Source: an uncultured Albidovulum sp. (GTDB lineage Bacteria > Pseudomonadota > Alphaproteobacteria > Rhodobacterales > Rhodobacteraceae). Taken from it: 64,000 bases of DNA. Made by a program: the position numbers and the translations under genes. The stretch is taken from positions 124,001 through 188,000 of the forward strand of contig CAJYAD010000001.1 of assembly GCA_913064775.1 (NCBI GenBank). Reading direction: 5' to 3'. Shown here one piece after another: positions 25,955 to 34,667 of this stretch (positions are counted from its first letter, which is position 1; each line of letters starts with the position of its first letter). The notes below the pieces were generated by a model that was given only the letters and a program-made list of their open reading frames with translations, ran no database searches and was not told where the DNA came from.

Positions 25955-26347
25955 TCACTTGCCCGTCGCGGCCAGTGACAGAAGTTCGTTCGCCTTGCGG
26001 TAAAGGTTCGCGGCCAGGCGGTATTGCACCGCCGTCTCGCCGGCCTTCACCGTCTGCTGTTCCAGCACCACCGTGTTGCCCGACAGATCGCCGTTCCAGC
26101 TGTCGGGCGCGTCCACCGTGGCGACCGGCACCGAGGACGCGAAGGGCTGCGCCGCCGCCGCCCCGCCGCCGTCGGTCGTTGCCGCCGAAACCGCCTGGAC
26201 ATAGCTTTCGAACGGCGCCACGTCGCGGGCCCGGTAGCCCGGGGTGTCGCCGTTCGCGATATTCTCGGCGATCACCTTCTGGCGCGACGACAGCCATTCG
26301 AGTCGGTCCGAAGCCAAGCGAAAAAAGGAAATTTGATCCAGATTCAT
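25955..26347 (-). CDS. flgB: Flagellar proximal rod protein FlgB
   Basis: FlgB (130 residues) is the membrane-proximal rod subunit. The motif RQKVIAENIANGDTPGYRARD is diagnostic, and the C-terminal AVQYRLAANLYRKANELLSLA helix fits. The start at 26347 (MNLDQISF) has AAGGA nine bases upstream; a 15-codon in-frame extension is less likely. It is the first gene of the eight-gene rod and export operon and diverges from fliI. Confidence 0.93.
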   Translation of the reverse strand: MNLDQISFFRLASDRLEWLSSRQKVIAENIANGDTPGYRARDVAPFESYVQAVSAATTDGGGAAAAQPFASSVPVATVDAPDSWNGDLSGNTVVLEQQTVKAGETAVQYRLAANLYRKANELLSLAATGK

Positions 26348-26384
26348 CTTGTTTGGTCCTTGCTGTGCTGTCATGTATATCATG

Positions 26385-26399
26385 GTTAGCAAGAATTAA
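26385..26399 (-). promoter_or_regulatory. Candidate CtrA box / shared motif between flgB and fliI
   Basis: On the minus strand TTAA-TTCTTGC-TAAC combines a CtrA half-site with an imperfect second half, 38 bp before the flgB start. Its first 11 bases (TTAATTCTTGC) match the motif found before flgI and fliL. It lies only 15 bp from the GTG of fliI, so it more likely serves flgB. Confidence 0.45.
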
Positions 26400-26414
26400 T
26401 AGGGGTCTATTCTT

Positions 26415-27779
26415 GTGAGCACGATCTTTTCCGACCTGACCTGCGCGATCGACGGGGTACTCGGTGCCCGGCTATCGGGGCAGGTGCGCGCGATCACCGG
26501 GCTGACGCTGACCGTCGCGGGGCTGGAGCGCGCGCTGGGTATCGGCGCGCGCTGCCGGGTGCTGGGCGCGCGCGGTGCGGTGCTGGCCGAAGTCGTGGGC
26601 CTCGGCCCCGACGGCACCCGCGTGCTGCCCTTCGGCAATTGGGACGGGGTCTCGGTCGGCGACCGGGTCGAGGCCAGCCCGCGCGGCGATCTTCTGCGCC
26701 CCGACGACAGCTGGATCGGCCGGGTGATCGATGCGCTGGGCCGTCCGGCGATGGCCGGGCAGGCGCTGCGTCAGGGGTCCCGGGCGCGCAGTGTGCGCGA
26801 CAGCCCGCCGCGTGCGCTGGACCGGCGCCGGGTGGGGGCGAAGCTGGCCACCGGGGTGCGGGTGATGGATCTGTTCACCCCGATCTGCCGTGGTCAGCGG
26901 ATGGGGGTGTTCGCGGGCTCGGGTGTCGGCAAGTCCACCTTGATGGCGATGCTGGCGCGCAATACCGATGCCGATGTGGTGGTGATCGGCCTTGTGGGCG
27001 AGCGCGGCCGCGAGGTGCAGGACTTCCTGCAGGATGATCTGGGCCCCGAGGGGCTGGCGCGCTCGGTCGTCGTCGCCGCCACCAGCGACGAGCCCCCGCT
27101 GATGCGTCGCCAGGCCGCCTGGACAGCGCTGACCGTGGCCGAGCATTTCCGCGATCAGGGCAAGCAGGTGCTGTTGCTGCTCGACAGCGTCACCCGCTTT
27201 GCCATGGCCCAGCGTGAAATCGGTCTGGCCAGCGGCGAGCCGCCGACGGCAAAGGGCTATCCGCCGACCGTGTTCGCCGAATTGCCGCATCTGCTGGAGC
27301 GCGCCGGGCCGGGCGGCGCCGGGGTGGGCGACATCACCGGGCTGTTCACCGTGCTGGTCGATGGCGACGACATGAACGAGCCGATCGCCGATGCCGTACG
27401 CGGCATTCTGGACGGCCATATCGTGCTGGACCGCCACATTGCCGAACAGGGGCGCTATCCGGCGGTGAACCTGCAGCGCAGCATCTCGCGGATGCTGCCC
27501 GATTGCCATAGGCCCGAGGAATTCGCGATCTACGCCGCCGCCCGCCGGACCTTGGGCAAATATGCCGATATGGAGGAATTGATCCGGCTTGGCGCCTATC
27601 AGCCCGGCGCCGACGCCGAGACCGACATGGCGATCCGGCTGGAAGCGCCGGCCACCGCCTTCCTGACCCAGCGCAAGGGCACGGCCACGCCCCCGGGCGA
27701 TGCCTTCGCCCAGCTTGCCCGGCTGCTGGCCGAGGCGGGCGTGCCGGTCGAGATGCCCGGGGAAGAGGGCGGCGACTGA
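26415..27779 (+). CDS. fliI: Flagellum-specific ATPase FliI
   Basis: FliI (454 residues) is the export ATPase, homologous to the F1 beta subunit. It has the Walker A GVFAGSGVGKST, the Walker B strand VLLLLDSVTRFAMAQREIGLASGEPP and the export-specific GAYQPGADAETD in the C-terminus. The start codon is GTG at 26415, with AGGGG about ten bases upstream. It is transcribed alone, divergent from flgB and convergent with the VOC gene; no fliJ follows. Confidence 0.96.
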   Translation: MSTIFSDLTCAIDGVLGARLSGQVRAITGLTLTVAGLERALGIGARCRVLGARGAVLAEVVGLGPDGTRVLPFGNWDGVSVGDRVEASPRGDLLRPDDSWIGRVIDALGRPAMAGQALRQGSRARSVRDSPPRALDRRRVGAKLATGVRVMDLFTPICRGQRMGVFAGSGVGKSTLMAMLARNTDADVVVIGLVGERGREVQDFLQDDLGPEGLARSVVVAATSDEPPLMRRQAAWTALTVAEHFRDQGKQVLLLLDSVTRFAMAQREIGLASGEPPTAKGYPPTVFAELPHLLERAGPGGAGVGDITGLFTVLVDGDDMNEPIADAVRGILDGHIVLDRHIAEQGRYPAVNLQRSISRMLPDCHRPEEFAIYAAARRTLGKYADMEELIRLGAYQPGADAETDMAIRLEAPATAFLTQRKGTATPPGDAFAQLARLLAEAGVPVEMPGEEGGD

Positions 27780-27791
27780 AGCGGGGGGCGG

Positions 27792-28187
27792 CTAGAGGTA
27801 GCGGCCGCCGCGCTGCAGCACCTCGATCTGGTAGCCGTCGGGATCGGCGATGAAGAAGAACCGCGCGATCACCTCGCCGCCTGGGGCGAAATCGACGATC
27901 TTGCGCGGCGACAGGCCCGCCTGGGTCATCCGCGCATGTTCCGCGTCCAGATCGTCCACCGACACCGCCAGATGGCCATAGCCGTCGCCCAGATCATAGG
28001 GCTCGGTGCGGTCGCGGTTCACCGTCAGCTCCAGCTCGAACGTGCTTTCGGGATTTGACAGGTAGATCAGGGTGAAACCCTCGAACGGCAGCCGCTGGGC
28101 CACCGTCAGCCCGAAGGCGGCGTGATAGAAGGCCAGCGTGCGGCCTTCATCGAGGACGCGGATCATGCTGTGGATGGCTTTGGCCAT
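27792..28187 (-). CDS. gloA: VOC-family protein, glyoxalase I-like
   Basis: This 131-residue protein matches lactoylglutathione lyase, which converts the hemithioacetal of methylglyoxal and glutathione to S-lactoylglutathione. H6, E53, H72 and E122 fall where the four metal ligands of E. coli GlxI lie (H5, E56, H74, E122), and the paired beta-alpha-beta modules are visible (LAFYHAAFGL; DGYQIEVLQ). It stands alone between fliI and minE. Other VOC enzymes share the fold, so substrate specificity is not certain. Confidence 0.8.
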   Translation of the reverse strand: MAKAIHSMIRVLDEGRTLAFYHAAFGLTVAQRLPFEGFTLIYLSNPESTFELELTVNRDRTEPYDLGDGYGHLAVSVDDLDAEHARMTQAGLSPRKIVDFAPGGEVIARFFFIADPDGYQIEVLQRGGRYL

Positions 28188-28225
28188 GGGGGCTCCTTCG
28201 TCTCGGGCTTTGGTGGCACCCGCCC

Positions 28226-28483
28226 TCAGGGGCGAGAGCGGGGCAGTTCTATATTGATCTCGAGGCTCGACAATTCCTTGCCCTGTTCCATGCGGATGTC
28301 GATCGCCTCTTCGTCGACCGTCACATGGCGGCGGATCACCTCAAGGATCTCACGCTGCAATTGCGGCAGGTAGTCGGGCGTAGAACCCGAGCGTTCATGC
28401 GCCAGAAGGATCTGCAACCGATTCTTCGCGGTCTGGGCCGAGCTGGAGCGGCGCGGCCAGAGGGGGAGGCCGAACCGCTTCAT
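28226..28483 (-). CDS. minE: Cell division topological specificity factor MinE
   Basis: MinE (85 residues) stimulates MinD ATPase and drives pole-to-pole Min oscillation. The N-terminal contact helix (KNRLQILLAHERSGSTPDYLPQL) and following EILEVIRRHVTVDEEAIDI strand are typical. The start overlaps the minD stop (ATGA). It is the last gene of minC-minD-minE. Confidence 0.95.
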   Translation of the reverse strand: MKRFGLPLWPRRSSSAQTAKNRLQILLAHERSGSTPDYLPQLQREILEVIRRHVTVDEEAIDIRMEQGKELSSLEINIELPRSRP

Positions 28484-29328
28484 GCCGAACGCCCGAACAG
28501 CCGGCGCAGCAGGCCGGGCTTGCGCTCGCCGTCGACGCGCATCTCGACCACTTCGCCGATCAGCCGCGAGACCGCGTCCTCATAGGCCTGGCTGGCGGCC
28601 GACGGCTCATCCAGCACCACCGGCACGCCGACGTTCGAGGCCTTCAGCACGGCAGGGCTTTCCGGCACGATGCCCAGCAGCGGCACGGCCAGAATCTCCA
28701 GCACGTCCTCGACCGTCATCATCTCGCCCTTCTCGATCCGGGCCTTGTCGTAGCGGGTCAGCAGCACCTGGGCCTTGATCGGCTCGGCGCCCTCTTCCGC
28801 GGCGCGCTTGGTCTTGCTGTTCAAAAGCCCCAGCACCCGGTCGCTGTCACGCACCGAGGAGACCTCGGGGTTGGTGACCACCACCGCCTCATCGGCGAAA
28901 TACATCGCCAACTGGGCGCCGCGCTCGATGCCGGCGGGGCTGTCGCAGATGATGTAGTCGAACTCCTCGCGCAGCTCGTTCAGCACGGCCTCGACGCCTT
29001 CCTGCGTCAGCGCATCCTTGTCACGGGTCTGCGAGGTCGGCAGGACGTATAGCGTATCGACCCGCTTGTCGCGGATCAGCGCCTGCTTCAGCTTGGCCTC
29101 GCCCTGGATCACGTTGATGAAGTCGTAGACCACCCGGCGCTCGCAGCCCATGATCATGTCGAGGTTGCGCAGGCCGACGTCGAAATCGATGACCACGGTC
29201 TTGAGGCCGCGTTTGGCCAGCCCCGCGCCGATCGCGGCGGACGAGGTGGTCTTGCCCACGCCCCCCTTGCCCGAGGTAATGACGATGACCTTGCCCACGG
29301 AATCTTCCTTCTTCAATTGCGATGTCAT
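28480..29328 (-). CDS. minD: Septum site-determining ATPase MinD
   Basis: MinD (282 residues) is the membrane-bound ATPase that recruits MinC. The deviant Walker A GKGGVGKTT is near residue 20, FDVGLRNLDMIMGCERRVVYD follows, and the C-terminal amphipathic membrane-targeting helix is KPGLLRRLFGRSA. The start at 29328 overlaps the minC stop (ATGA). ParA/MinD family paralogues are excluded by the MinD-specific C-terminus and by minC/minE flanks. Confidence 0.96.
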   Translation of the reverse strand: MTSQLKKEDSVGKVIVITSGKGGVGKTTSSAAIGAGLAKRGLKTVVIDFDVGLRNLDMIMGCERRVVYDFINVIQGEAKLKQALIRDKRVDTLYVLPTSQTRDKDALTQEGVEAVLNELREEFDYIICDSPAGIERGAQLAMYFADEAVVVTNPEVSSVRDSDRVLGLLNSKTKRAAEEGAEPIKAQVLLTRYDKARIEKGEMMTVEDVLEILAVPLLGIVPESPAVLKASNVGVPVVLDEPSAASQAYEDAVSRLIGEVVEMRVDGERKPGLLRRLFGRSA

Positions 29329-30071
29329 CCCAGTGCCTCCACGCATAGTTTGTTGCCGTCAAGGAAGGCCTGGACGCCTTGGCCCAGCAGCGCATCCTCA
29401 AGGCTGTCGCTGGTGCGGTACAGGCCCGCGACGGCCAGCAGCTCGGCCTCCAGCTTGCCGCAGAAGATGCGCGCGCGGGTGTCGCCATAGGCCCCGGCCA
29501 TGGCGCGGCCCCGCAGGCGGCCGTAGACGTGGATATTGCCCGCCGCGACCAGTTCCGCGCCCGAGCTGACCGGGGCGAGCACCACCAGATCACCCTGATC
29601 GGCGATGATCGTCTGGCCCGAGCGCACCGGGGTGGTGATGATCTTGCCGGGTTTCGGCGGCGGCGGTTTCGCGGCGCCCTTCTTCTCGCTGCGCGGCACC
29701 CGCAGCGGCGTGTCGTTGCCGGTGGTAACCGAGATCAGTCCGGCCTCTTGCGCCGCGGCCAGCTGCGCGGGGCGGGCGTTCTGGACGCCGAAGGCCGACA
29801 GTTTGCGCTCGCGCAGAAGGTCGACGACGCGGCGCAGATCCTCGGTCCGCGCCAGCGCCGGGGCGGATTGCAGATCCAGGATCACCGGGGCGTTGTTGAA
29901 GAATTGCGGCGTCTTTTGCAGCTGCTCGTCAAGGGCGGCATAGAAGGCCGCGTCCGGCACCCCGCCTTCGGGCAGCAGGGTGACCGCGGTGAACAGCTTG
30001 CCGCGAAGCTGAAACGACGTGCTTGTCGCGGGGGCCTGTGCCTCCCGTTCGTCTGCGTCCTGAATGGGCAT
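29325..30071 (-). CDS. minC: Septum site-determining protein MinC
   Basis: MinC (248 residues) inhibits FtsZ assembly away from mid-cell. It has an N-terminal FtsZ-binding domain (about residues 15-105, FQLRGKLFTAVTL, PVILDLQSA), a basic Pro/Lys linker and a C-terminal beta-helix (SGQTIIADQGDLVVLAPVSSGAELVAAGNIHVYG, RIFCGKLEAELLAVAG). The start at 30071 has CAGGA upstream; a 49-codon in-frame extension is rejected. The gap upstream (30072-30355) holds no gene I can support. Confidence 0.94.
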   Translation of the reverse strand: MPIQDADEREAQAPATSTSFQLRGKLFTAVTLLPEGGVPDAAFYAALDEQLQKTPQFFNNAPVILDLQSAPALARTEDLRRVVDLLRERKLSAFGVQNARPAQLAAAQEAGLISVTTGNDTPLRVPRSEKKGAAKPPPPKPGKIITTPVRSGQTIIADQGDLVVLAPVSSGAELVAAGNIHVYGRLRGRAMAGAYGDTRARIFCGKLEAELLAVAGLYRTSDSLEDALLGQGVQAFLDGNKLCVEALG

Positions 30072-30355
30072 GCCTGTCCTGCTTTCCTGTACGGTCTTTG
30101 GGGCAGACTCACCCCTGTGCCGTTTTCGCCTCGGTACCGATTTGCGGCGCGAAGGTCCACCGTGGTTCGCTTCGGAATGGGGGATTCGGCAAAGTTGCGC
30201 TGTCCTTGGCGCGGACACGCGAGATCTTGCCGATGTGACCGGCGGCGATGCGCCGTGAGGCGGGGGCGCCCTATCGCCCTGTTGCTGCCTGAGCGGGACG
30301 GGCAGGCGCCGTACCGGGCGGCAACAGGGCCCGGGGGCCGAGACGTCCCGCGGCC

Positions 30356-31117
30356 TTAGCGCGGGGCCATGCGGATCGCGCCGTCAAGGCGGATCACCTC
30401 GCCGTTGAGATAGCGGTTGGTGGCGACGGTGCGCACCAGATCGGCGAATTCCGACGGATCGCCCAGGCGCGACGGGAACGGCACCTGCTTGCCCAGCGAA
30501 TCCTGCACCTCTTCGGGCAGGCTGGCCAGCAGCGGCGTGCGGAAGATCCCCGGCGCGATCGTCGCCACCCGGATCCCCAGCCCCGCCAGATCGCGCGCGA
30601 TCGGCAGGGTCATGCCGACGATCCCACCCTTGGAGGCCGCATAGGCCGACTGGCCGATCTGCCCGTCGAAGGCCGCGACCGAGGCGGTGTTGACGATCAC
30701 CCCGCGTTCGCCCTCGACCGGGTCCAGCGCGGCGGCGCGGGCGGCGAATTGGGTGATCATGTTGTAGGTGCCGATCAGGTTCACCCTGATCACGGTCGAG
30801 AACAGGCCGATGCCCGCAGGCACGTTTTCGCGCCCCACGGTGCGGGCGGCCGGGCCGATGCCGGCGCAATTGACCAGGATGCGCGCCGCGCCCAGCTTTT
30901 CCGCCGCCGCGTCGAGCCCGGCGATGACCGCGGCCTCGTCGCTGACGTCGACCTTGAAGAAGGCACCACCCAGTTCGCGCGCCTTGGCCTCGCCGGCTTC
31001 GGCGTTCAAATCGAAGAACGCCACCTTGGCGCCGCCCGCGGCCAGCATCTCGGCGCAGGCGCCGCCCAGCCCCGAGGCCCCGCCGGTCACCACCGCCACG
31101 TTACCCGAAATCTCCAT
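30356..31117 (-). CDS. SDR-family 3-hydroxyacyl-CoA dehydrogenase-like protein
   Basis: This 253-residue short-chain dehydrogenase has the NAD-binding TGGASGLGGACAE, the catalytic serine (VNTASVAAFDG), and YAASKGG (Tyr-Lys pair). A conserved acidic residue after the second strand (FFDLN) suggests NAD rather than NADP. It resembles type II 3-hydroxyacyl-CoA dehydrogenases (HSD17B10-like), acting on 3-hydroxyacyl-CoA. A strong AGGAGG precedes the ATG. No catabolic neighbours help fix the substrate. Confidence 0.82.
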   Translation of the reverse strand: MEISGNVAVVTGGASGLGGACAEMLAAGGAKVAFFDLNAEAGEAKARELGGAFFKVDVSDEAAVIAGLDAAAEKLGAARILVNCAGIGPAARTVGRENVPAGIGLFSTVIRVNLIGTYNMITQFAARAAALDPVEGERGVIVNTASVAAFDGQIGQSAYAASKGGIVGMTLPIARDLAGLGIRVATIAPGIFRTPLLASLPEEVQDSLGKQVPFPSRLGDPSEFADLVRTVATNRYLNGEVIRLDGAIRMAPR

Positions 31118-31242
31118 CCGATCCTCCTTGCATCTGCGCCGCTTGCCCGGCCCGACTTTGCGCGGACCCTAGGGCGATCGCGCAGCATGGGGAACCCGGT
31201 TTCAGCCCGGGTGCGCAGGGACGTCGCGTCGGATCGCCCGCG

Positions 31243-31962
31243 CTAGGATCCCGTCGGCGTCAGATCCGCCCAGATCGGCAGGTGGTCCGAGGCCCGCGTG
31301 GCCTCGCCATGGTCGGTCATGCCGGAATGGGCAAGCGTCCAGCCCCGGTCATGCGCGATGCGGTCCAGCGGCGCCAGGCGCAGCCGGGCGTGATAGCTGG
31401 GCCCGGGCGAGAGGATGTGGAAATCGGGTTTCAGCGGCGCGAAGGTGGCCTTGGGCGACCATTCGTTGAAATCGCCCAGGATCAGCGTCGGCCGGGGCGG
31501 GTGATGCTTTAGCCAATCCGCGATCGCGGCCAGCTGGCGGGCGCGGTCGCTGCCCAGCAGGCCCAGATGCACCCCGAGCACGCGGAACGGCTGACCCTGA
31601 CGCTGCAGATCGGCGGCCACCGCGCCGCGCGGTTCCAGCGAGGGCAGATCGAGGTGGTGGATCTCGTCCAGGGTGATCCAGGGCTTCACCAGCATCGCGT
31701 TGCCGTGCCAGCCCAGGCTTACGTCATTGCGCGCCACCGGCAGCGGCACATAATCCGAATGCTGCGCGATCACGTTGCGCGGCAGCGCCGCCGGGCGCAG
31801 GCCAAGCCGGCGGTCGGCCTCTTGCAGCACGCAGACCTCGGCGCCGGTGTCGCCGATCACCCGCATCACCCGCTCGGGGCTGCGCCGCCGGTCGGTGCCG
31901 ACGCATTTGCGGATGTTGTAGGAGGCAATCCGAAGGTCGGCCCCGGGACCGTCGCGGCGCAT
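31243..31962 (-). CDS. Endonuclease/exonuclease/phosphatase-family protein
   Basis: This 239-residue protein has the EEP fold motifs: RIASYNIRKCVGTD at the N-terminus, CVLQEAD (metal-binding glutamate), ILGDFNEW and the terminal SDHLPIWADL with the catalytic histidine. The family cleaves phosphodiesters in nucleic acids or lipids; the target cannot be read from sequence. There is no signal peptide. The ATG at 31962 is chosen over a TTG at 31980 that overlaps selO. It follows selO by 5 bp, so they are probably co-transcribed. Confidence 0.82.
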   Translation of the reverse strand: MRRDGPGADLRIASYNIRKCVGTDRRRSPERVMRVIGDTGAEVCVLQEADRRLGLRPAALPRNVIAQHSDYVPLPVARNDVSLGWHGNAMLVKPWITLDEIHHLDLPSLEPRGAVAADLQRQGQPFRVLGVHLGLLGSDRARQLAAIADWLKHHPPRPTLILGDFNEWSPKATFAPLKPDFHILSPGPSYHARLRLAPLDRIAHDRGWTLAHSGMTDHGEATRASDHLPIWADLTPTGS

Positions 31963-31967
31963 CGGCG

Positions 31968-33404
31968 TCAGGTTCCGCAAAAGGTGCGCCGGACGGTCTC
32001 ATCCGGGGCGGGGGCGGCGCGGAAGGCGCTGTCTGGCGGCGCGTCGAACGGGGTGGCAAGGGCCGCGTGCAGCGCCTCGAACGGCGCCAGATCGCCGGCC
32101 ACCGCCGACTGGATCGCCTGTTCGATGCGGTGGTTGCGCGGGATGATCGCGGGGCTGGTGCGGGCGATCCTTGCCTGCGCGTCGTCAAGGCTTTGGCCTT
32201 CGCGGGTGAGGCGGGCGTGCCAGTCGGCGGCCCAGGCGTCGAAGGCCGCGCGGTCGGTGAATTCGTCGCGCGCCGTGCCTTCCGCGAGGCCGCGGAAGCT
32301 GCGGGTGAAATCGGCCTGCTGGGCGGCCATCAGCGACAAGAGCGCCTCGATCAGCGCGCGGTCGCCATCCTCGGCGGTGGCTAGGCCCAGCTTGGCGCGG
32401 AACCGCGCCAGCCATTCGGCGCGGTAGAGCGGCTCGAACCGGTCGATCGCGGCGGTGGCCTTGTCGATCCCGGCATTGGTGTCGGCGTCGATCAGCGGCA
32501 GCAGGGCCGAGGCCAGTTGCGCCAGATTCCACAGCGCCGCATGGGGCTGGTTCGCATAGGCGTAGCGGCCGCGCTGGTCGATCGACGAGAACACCCGGTC
32601 GGGGTGATACTCGTCCATGAAGGCGCAGGGGCCGTAATCGATGGTCTCGCCGCCGACATGGGCGTTGTCGGTGTTCATCACGCCGTGGATGAACCCGAGG
32701 CTCATCCATTGGGCGATCAGCGCGGCCTGCGCGGCGGTGGCGTGATCGAGCAGGTCGAGCGCATCGCCGGCCTGCGGGTAGTGGCGGGCGATGGCGTGGT
32801 CGGTCAGCAATTCGAGTGCTGCGATATCCTCGCGCGCGGCGAAATACTGGAAGGTGCCGACCCGGATATGGCTGGAGGCCACGCGCGTCAGCACCGCGCC
32901 GGGATAGGCGCGCTCGCGCTGGATGCGCTCGCCGGTGGTGACGGCGGCGAGGGCGCGGGTGGTGGGCACGCCAAGCGCATGCATCGCCTCGGACACCAGA
33001 TATTCGCGCATCACCGGCCCGACCCAGGCGCGCCCGTCGCCGCGACGCGAGAAGGGCGTGGGGCCGGAGCCCTTGAGCTGGATGTCGCGGCGGCGCCCAT
33101 CGCGGTCGATGACCTCGCCTAGCAGGACCGCGCGGCCGTCGCCCAGTTGTGGCGACCAGCCGCCGAACTGATGCCCGGCATAGGCCTGGGCGATCGGGTC
33201 CGCGCCGTCGGGCAGCGCATTGCCGGCTAGCACCGCCAGCCCCTCGGGCGTGGTCAGGGTGGCGGGGTCGATCCCCAGGGACTCGGCCAGCGGGGCGTTG
33301 ACCGCGATCAGGCCGGGGGTGGCCACAGGCGTCGGCCCCTGACGCGCGTAGAAGCGGTCGGGCAGGCGGGCGTAGGAATTGTCGAACGGGATGTGCAGCG
33401 TCAT
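31968..33404 (-). CDS. selO: SelO-family protein adenylyltransferase (YdiU)
   Basis: SelO is a pseudokinase that transfers AMP to protein hydroxyls and is linked to redox homeostasis. The 478-residue protein has the hallmark [61 protein letters not shown] and [21 protein letters not shown]. It ends FCGT, cysteine occupying the place of selenocysteine in animal SelO. The start at 33404 is chosen because [15 protein letters not shown] matches the family N-terminus; an upstream in-frame extension runs into a dispersed repeat region. Confidence 0.94.
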   Translation of the reverse strand: MTLHIPFDNSYARLPDRFYARQGPTPVATPGLIAVNAPLAESLGIDPATLTTPEGLAVLAGNALPDGADPIAQAYAGHQFGGWSPQLGDGRAVLLGEVIDRDGRRRDIQLKGSGPTPFSRRGDGRAWVGPVMREYLVSEAMHALGVPTTRALAAVTTGERIQRERAYPGAVLTRVASSHIRVGTFQYFAAREDIAALELLTDHAIARHYPQAGDALDLLDHATAAQAALIAQWMSLGFIHGVMNTDNAHVGGETIDYGPCAFMDEYHPDRVFSSIDQRGRYAYANQPHAALWNLAQLASALLPLIDADTNAGIDKATAAIDRFEPLYRAEWLARFRAKLGLATAEDGDRALIEALLSLMAAQQADFTRSFRGLAEGTARDEFTDRAAFDAWAADWHARLTREGQSLDDAQARIARTSPAIIPRNHRIEQAIQSAVAGDLAPFEALHAALATPFDAPPDSAFRAAPAPDETVRRTFCGT

Positions 33405-33536
33405 CCCCCTAAGATAGGCATCTGGGCGGGGGCGGGAAGGGGGTTTGGAAAACTCTTGCGCGATGGGGGCCGGGGCAGGGCGGGGGCGCTGCCCCGTCGC
33501 CAGTGTCGCTCGGACCGCTGGCGCTTCCAATGGCGA

Positions 33537-33570
33537 CCCCCCGGGATATTTGGGCCAGAGCGAAAGCAGG
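33537..33570 (+). repeat. Dispersed intergenic repeat, copy A
   Basis: The core reads CCCCCCGGGATATTTGGGCC followed by AGAGCGAAAGCAGG. A hairpin-prone GGGGGCGCTGCCCC-like segment precedes it (about 33480-33495). It lies between selO and the nucleoside hydrolase gene; related copies are at 34630, 52822 and 55783 (minus). Confidence 0.65.
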
Positions 33571-33599
33571 AGGGGCTTTGAGGCGGGTGGGTTGTGGCC

Positions 33600-34538
33600 C
33601 TACAGCCGGGCGATGCGCTCGGTCAGCAGGCGGTAGAAGCCGTCGGCGTCGATGTCGCCGATGAAAAGCGCATTCGCCGGCCGGCCCGACACGCCCCACC
33701 AATCGGCCACGGTCATGCCGGTGCTATAGGTGCCGGTGGTCTCAATCTCGACATTGATGCGCCGGCCCGAGAACAGATCCGGCTGCAGCAGCCAGGCGAT
33801 GACGCAGGAATCGTGCAGCGGCGCCCCTTCGGAGCCGTATTTGGCGATGTCGAAGCGCTCAAAGAAATCCGTCCACTCAGCCACCATCCGGCCGGGTTCT
33901 GTGCCGAGGGCGCGAAAGGCGTCGATCCGGGCGCGGGTGGTCAGCGCCTTGTGGGTCACGTCGAGCGGCATCACCGTGATCGGCGCGCCCGAGGCGAAGA
34001 CGATTTCGGCGGCCTCGGGGTCGACATAGATGTTGAATTCAGCCGCGGGGGTGATGTTGCCGACCTCGAAATAGGCGCCGCCCATCAGCACGATCTCCTG
34101 CACGCGCTGGGCGATGTCGGGGGCGCGGCGGAAGGCGGTGGCGATGTTGGTCAGCGGCCCGATCGGGCAGAGGGTGACGCAGCCGGGGGCCTCGGCGCGC
34201 AGGGTCTCGATCAGGAAATCGACCGCATGGGCGCCTTGCAGTGGCATCCTGGGGTCGGGCAGGATGGGGCCGTCGAGGCCGGTCTTGCCGTGCACATGCT
34301 CGGCCGTCACCAGCTTGCGCGCCAGCGGCGCGTCGCAGCCAGCGAAGACCTTGATGTCGGGCCGCCCTGCCAGTTCGCAGACGATGCGGGCGTTTTTCGC
34401 GGTCAGCGGCAGCGGCACGTTGCCGGCGACGGCGGTGATGCCCATCACCTCCAGCTCGGGGCTGGCGAGCGCCAGGAGGATGGCGACGGCGTCGTCCTGG
34501 CCGGGGTCGGTGTCGATGATGATCTTGCGCGGGCGCAT
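33600..34538 (-). CDS. Nucleoside hydrolase
   Basis: This 312-residue protein matches inosine-uridine preferring nucleoside hydrolases, which cut nucleosides to base and ribose. The calcium-binding DTDPGQDDAVAILLAL is at residues 9-24, with the family's TNIATAFRRAP and VLMGGAYFEVGN, and the C-terminal HDSCVIAWLLQPDLF. The start follows AGGAGG by seven bases. Purine or pyrimidine preference is not clear. It lies between two copies of the dispersed repeat. Confidence 0.9.
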   Translation of the reverse strand: MRPRKIIIDTDPGQDDAVAILLALASPELEVMGITAVAGNVPLPLTAKNARIVCELAGRPDIKVFAGCDAPLARKLVTAEHVHGKTGLDGPILPDPRMPLQGAHAVDFLIETLRAEAPGCVTLCPIGPLTNIATAFRRAPDIAQRVQEIVLMGGAYFEVGNITPAAEFNIYVDPEAAEIVFASGAPITVMPLDVTHKALTTRARIDAFRALGTEPGRMVAEWTDFFERFDIAKYGSEGAPLHDSCVIAWLLQPDLFSGRRINVEIETTGTYSTGMTVADWWGVSGRPANALFIGDIDADGFYRLLTERIARL

Positions 34539-34629
34539 CGGGGGCCTCCTGTTATCGGGGCGGAGAAAAGCGGATGCGGTGGCGATTGTCGAGGGGGTGG
34601 CGGGGGGCGCGGCCGCGGCCCATGCGGTG

Positions 34630-34660
34630 CCCCCCGGAGTATTTTCGCCAAGATGAAGAG
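34630..34660 (+). repeat. Dispersed intergenic repeat, copy B
   Basis: The core reads CCCCCCGGAGTATTTTCGCC then AAGATGAAGAGG, immediately after the mazG stop and before the nucleoside hydrolase. It matches copy C at 52822 almost base for base except GAG for GGA. Confidence 0.65.
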
Positions 34661-34667
34661 GGCAGGG

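Noticed and set aside
27780-27791. Missing fliJ after fliI
   Set aside because: Only 12 bp separate the fliI stop from the convergent VOC gene, so no fliJ is hidden here; whether one exists elsewhere cannot be judged, so no claim of loss is made.
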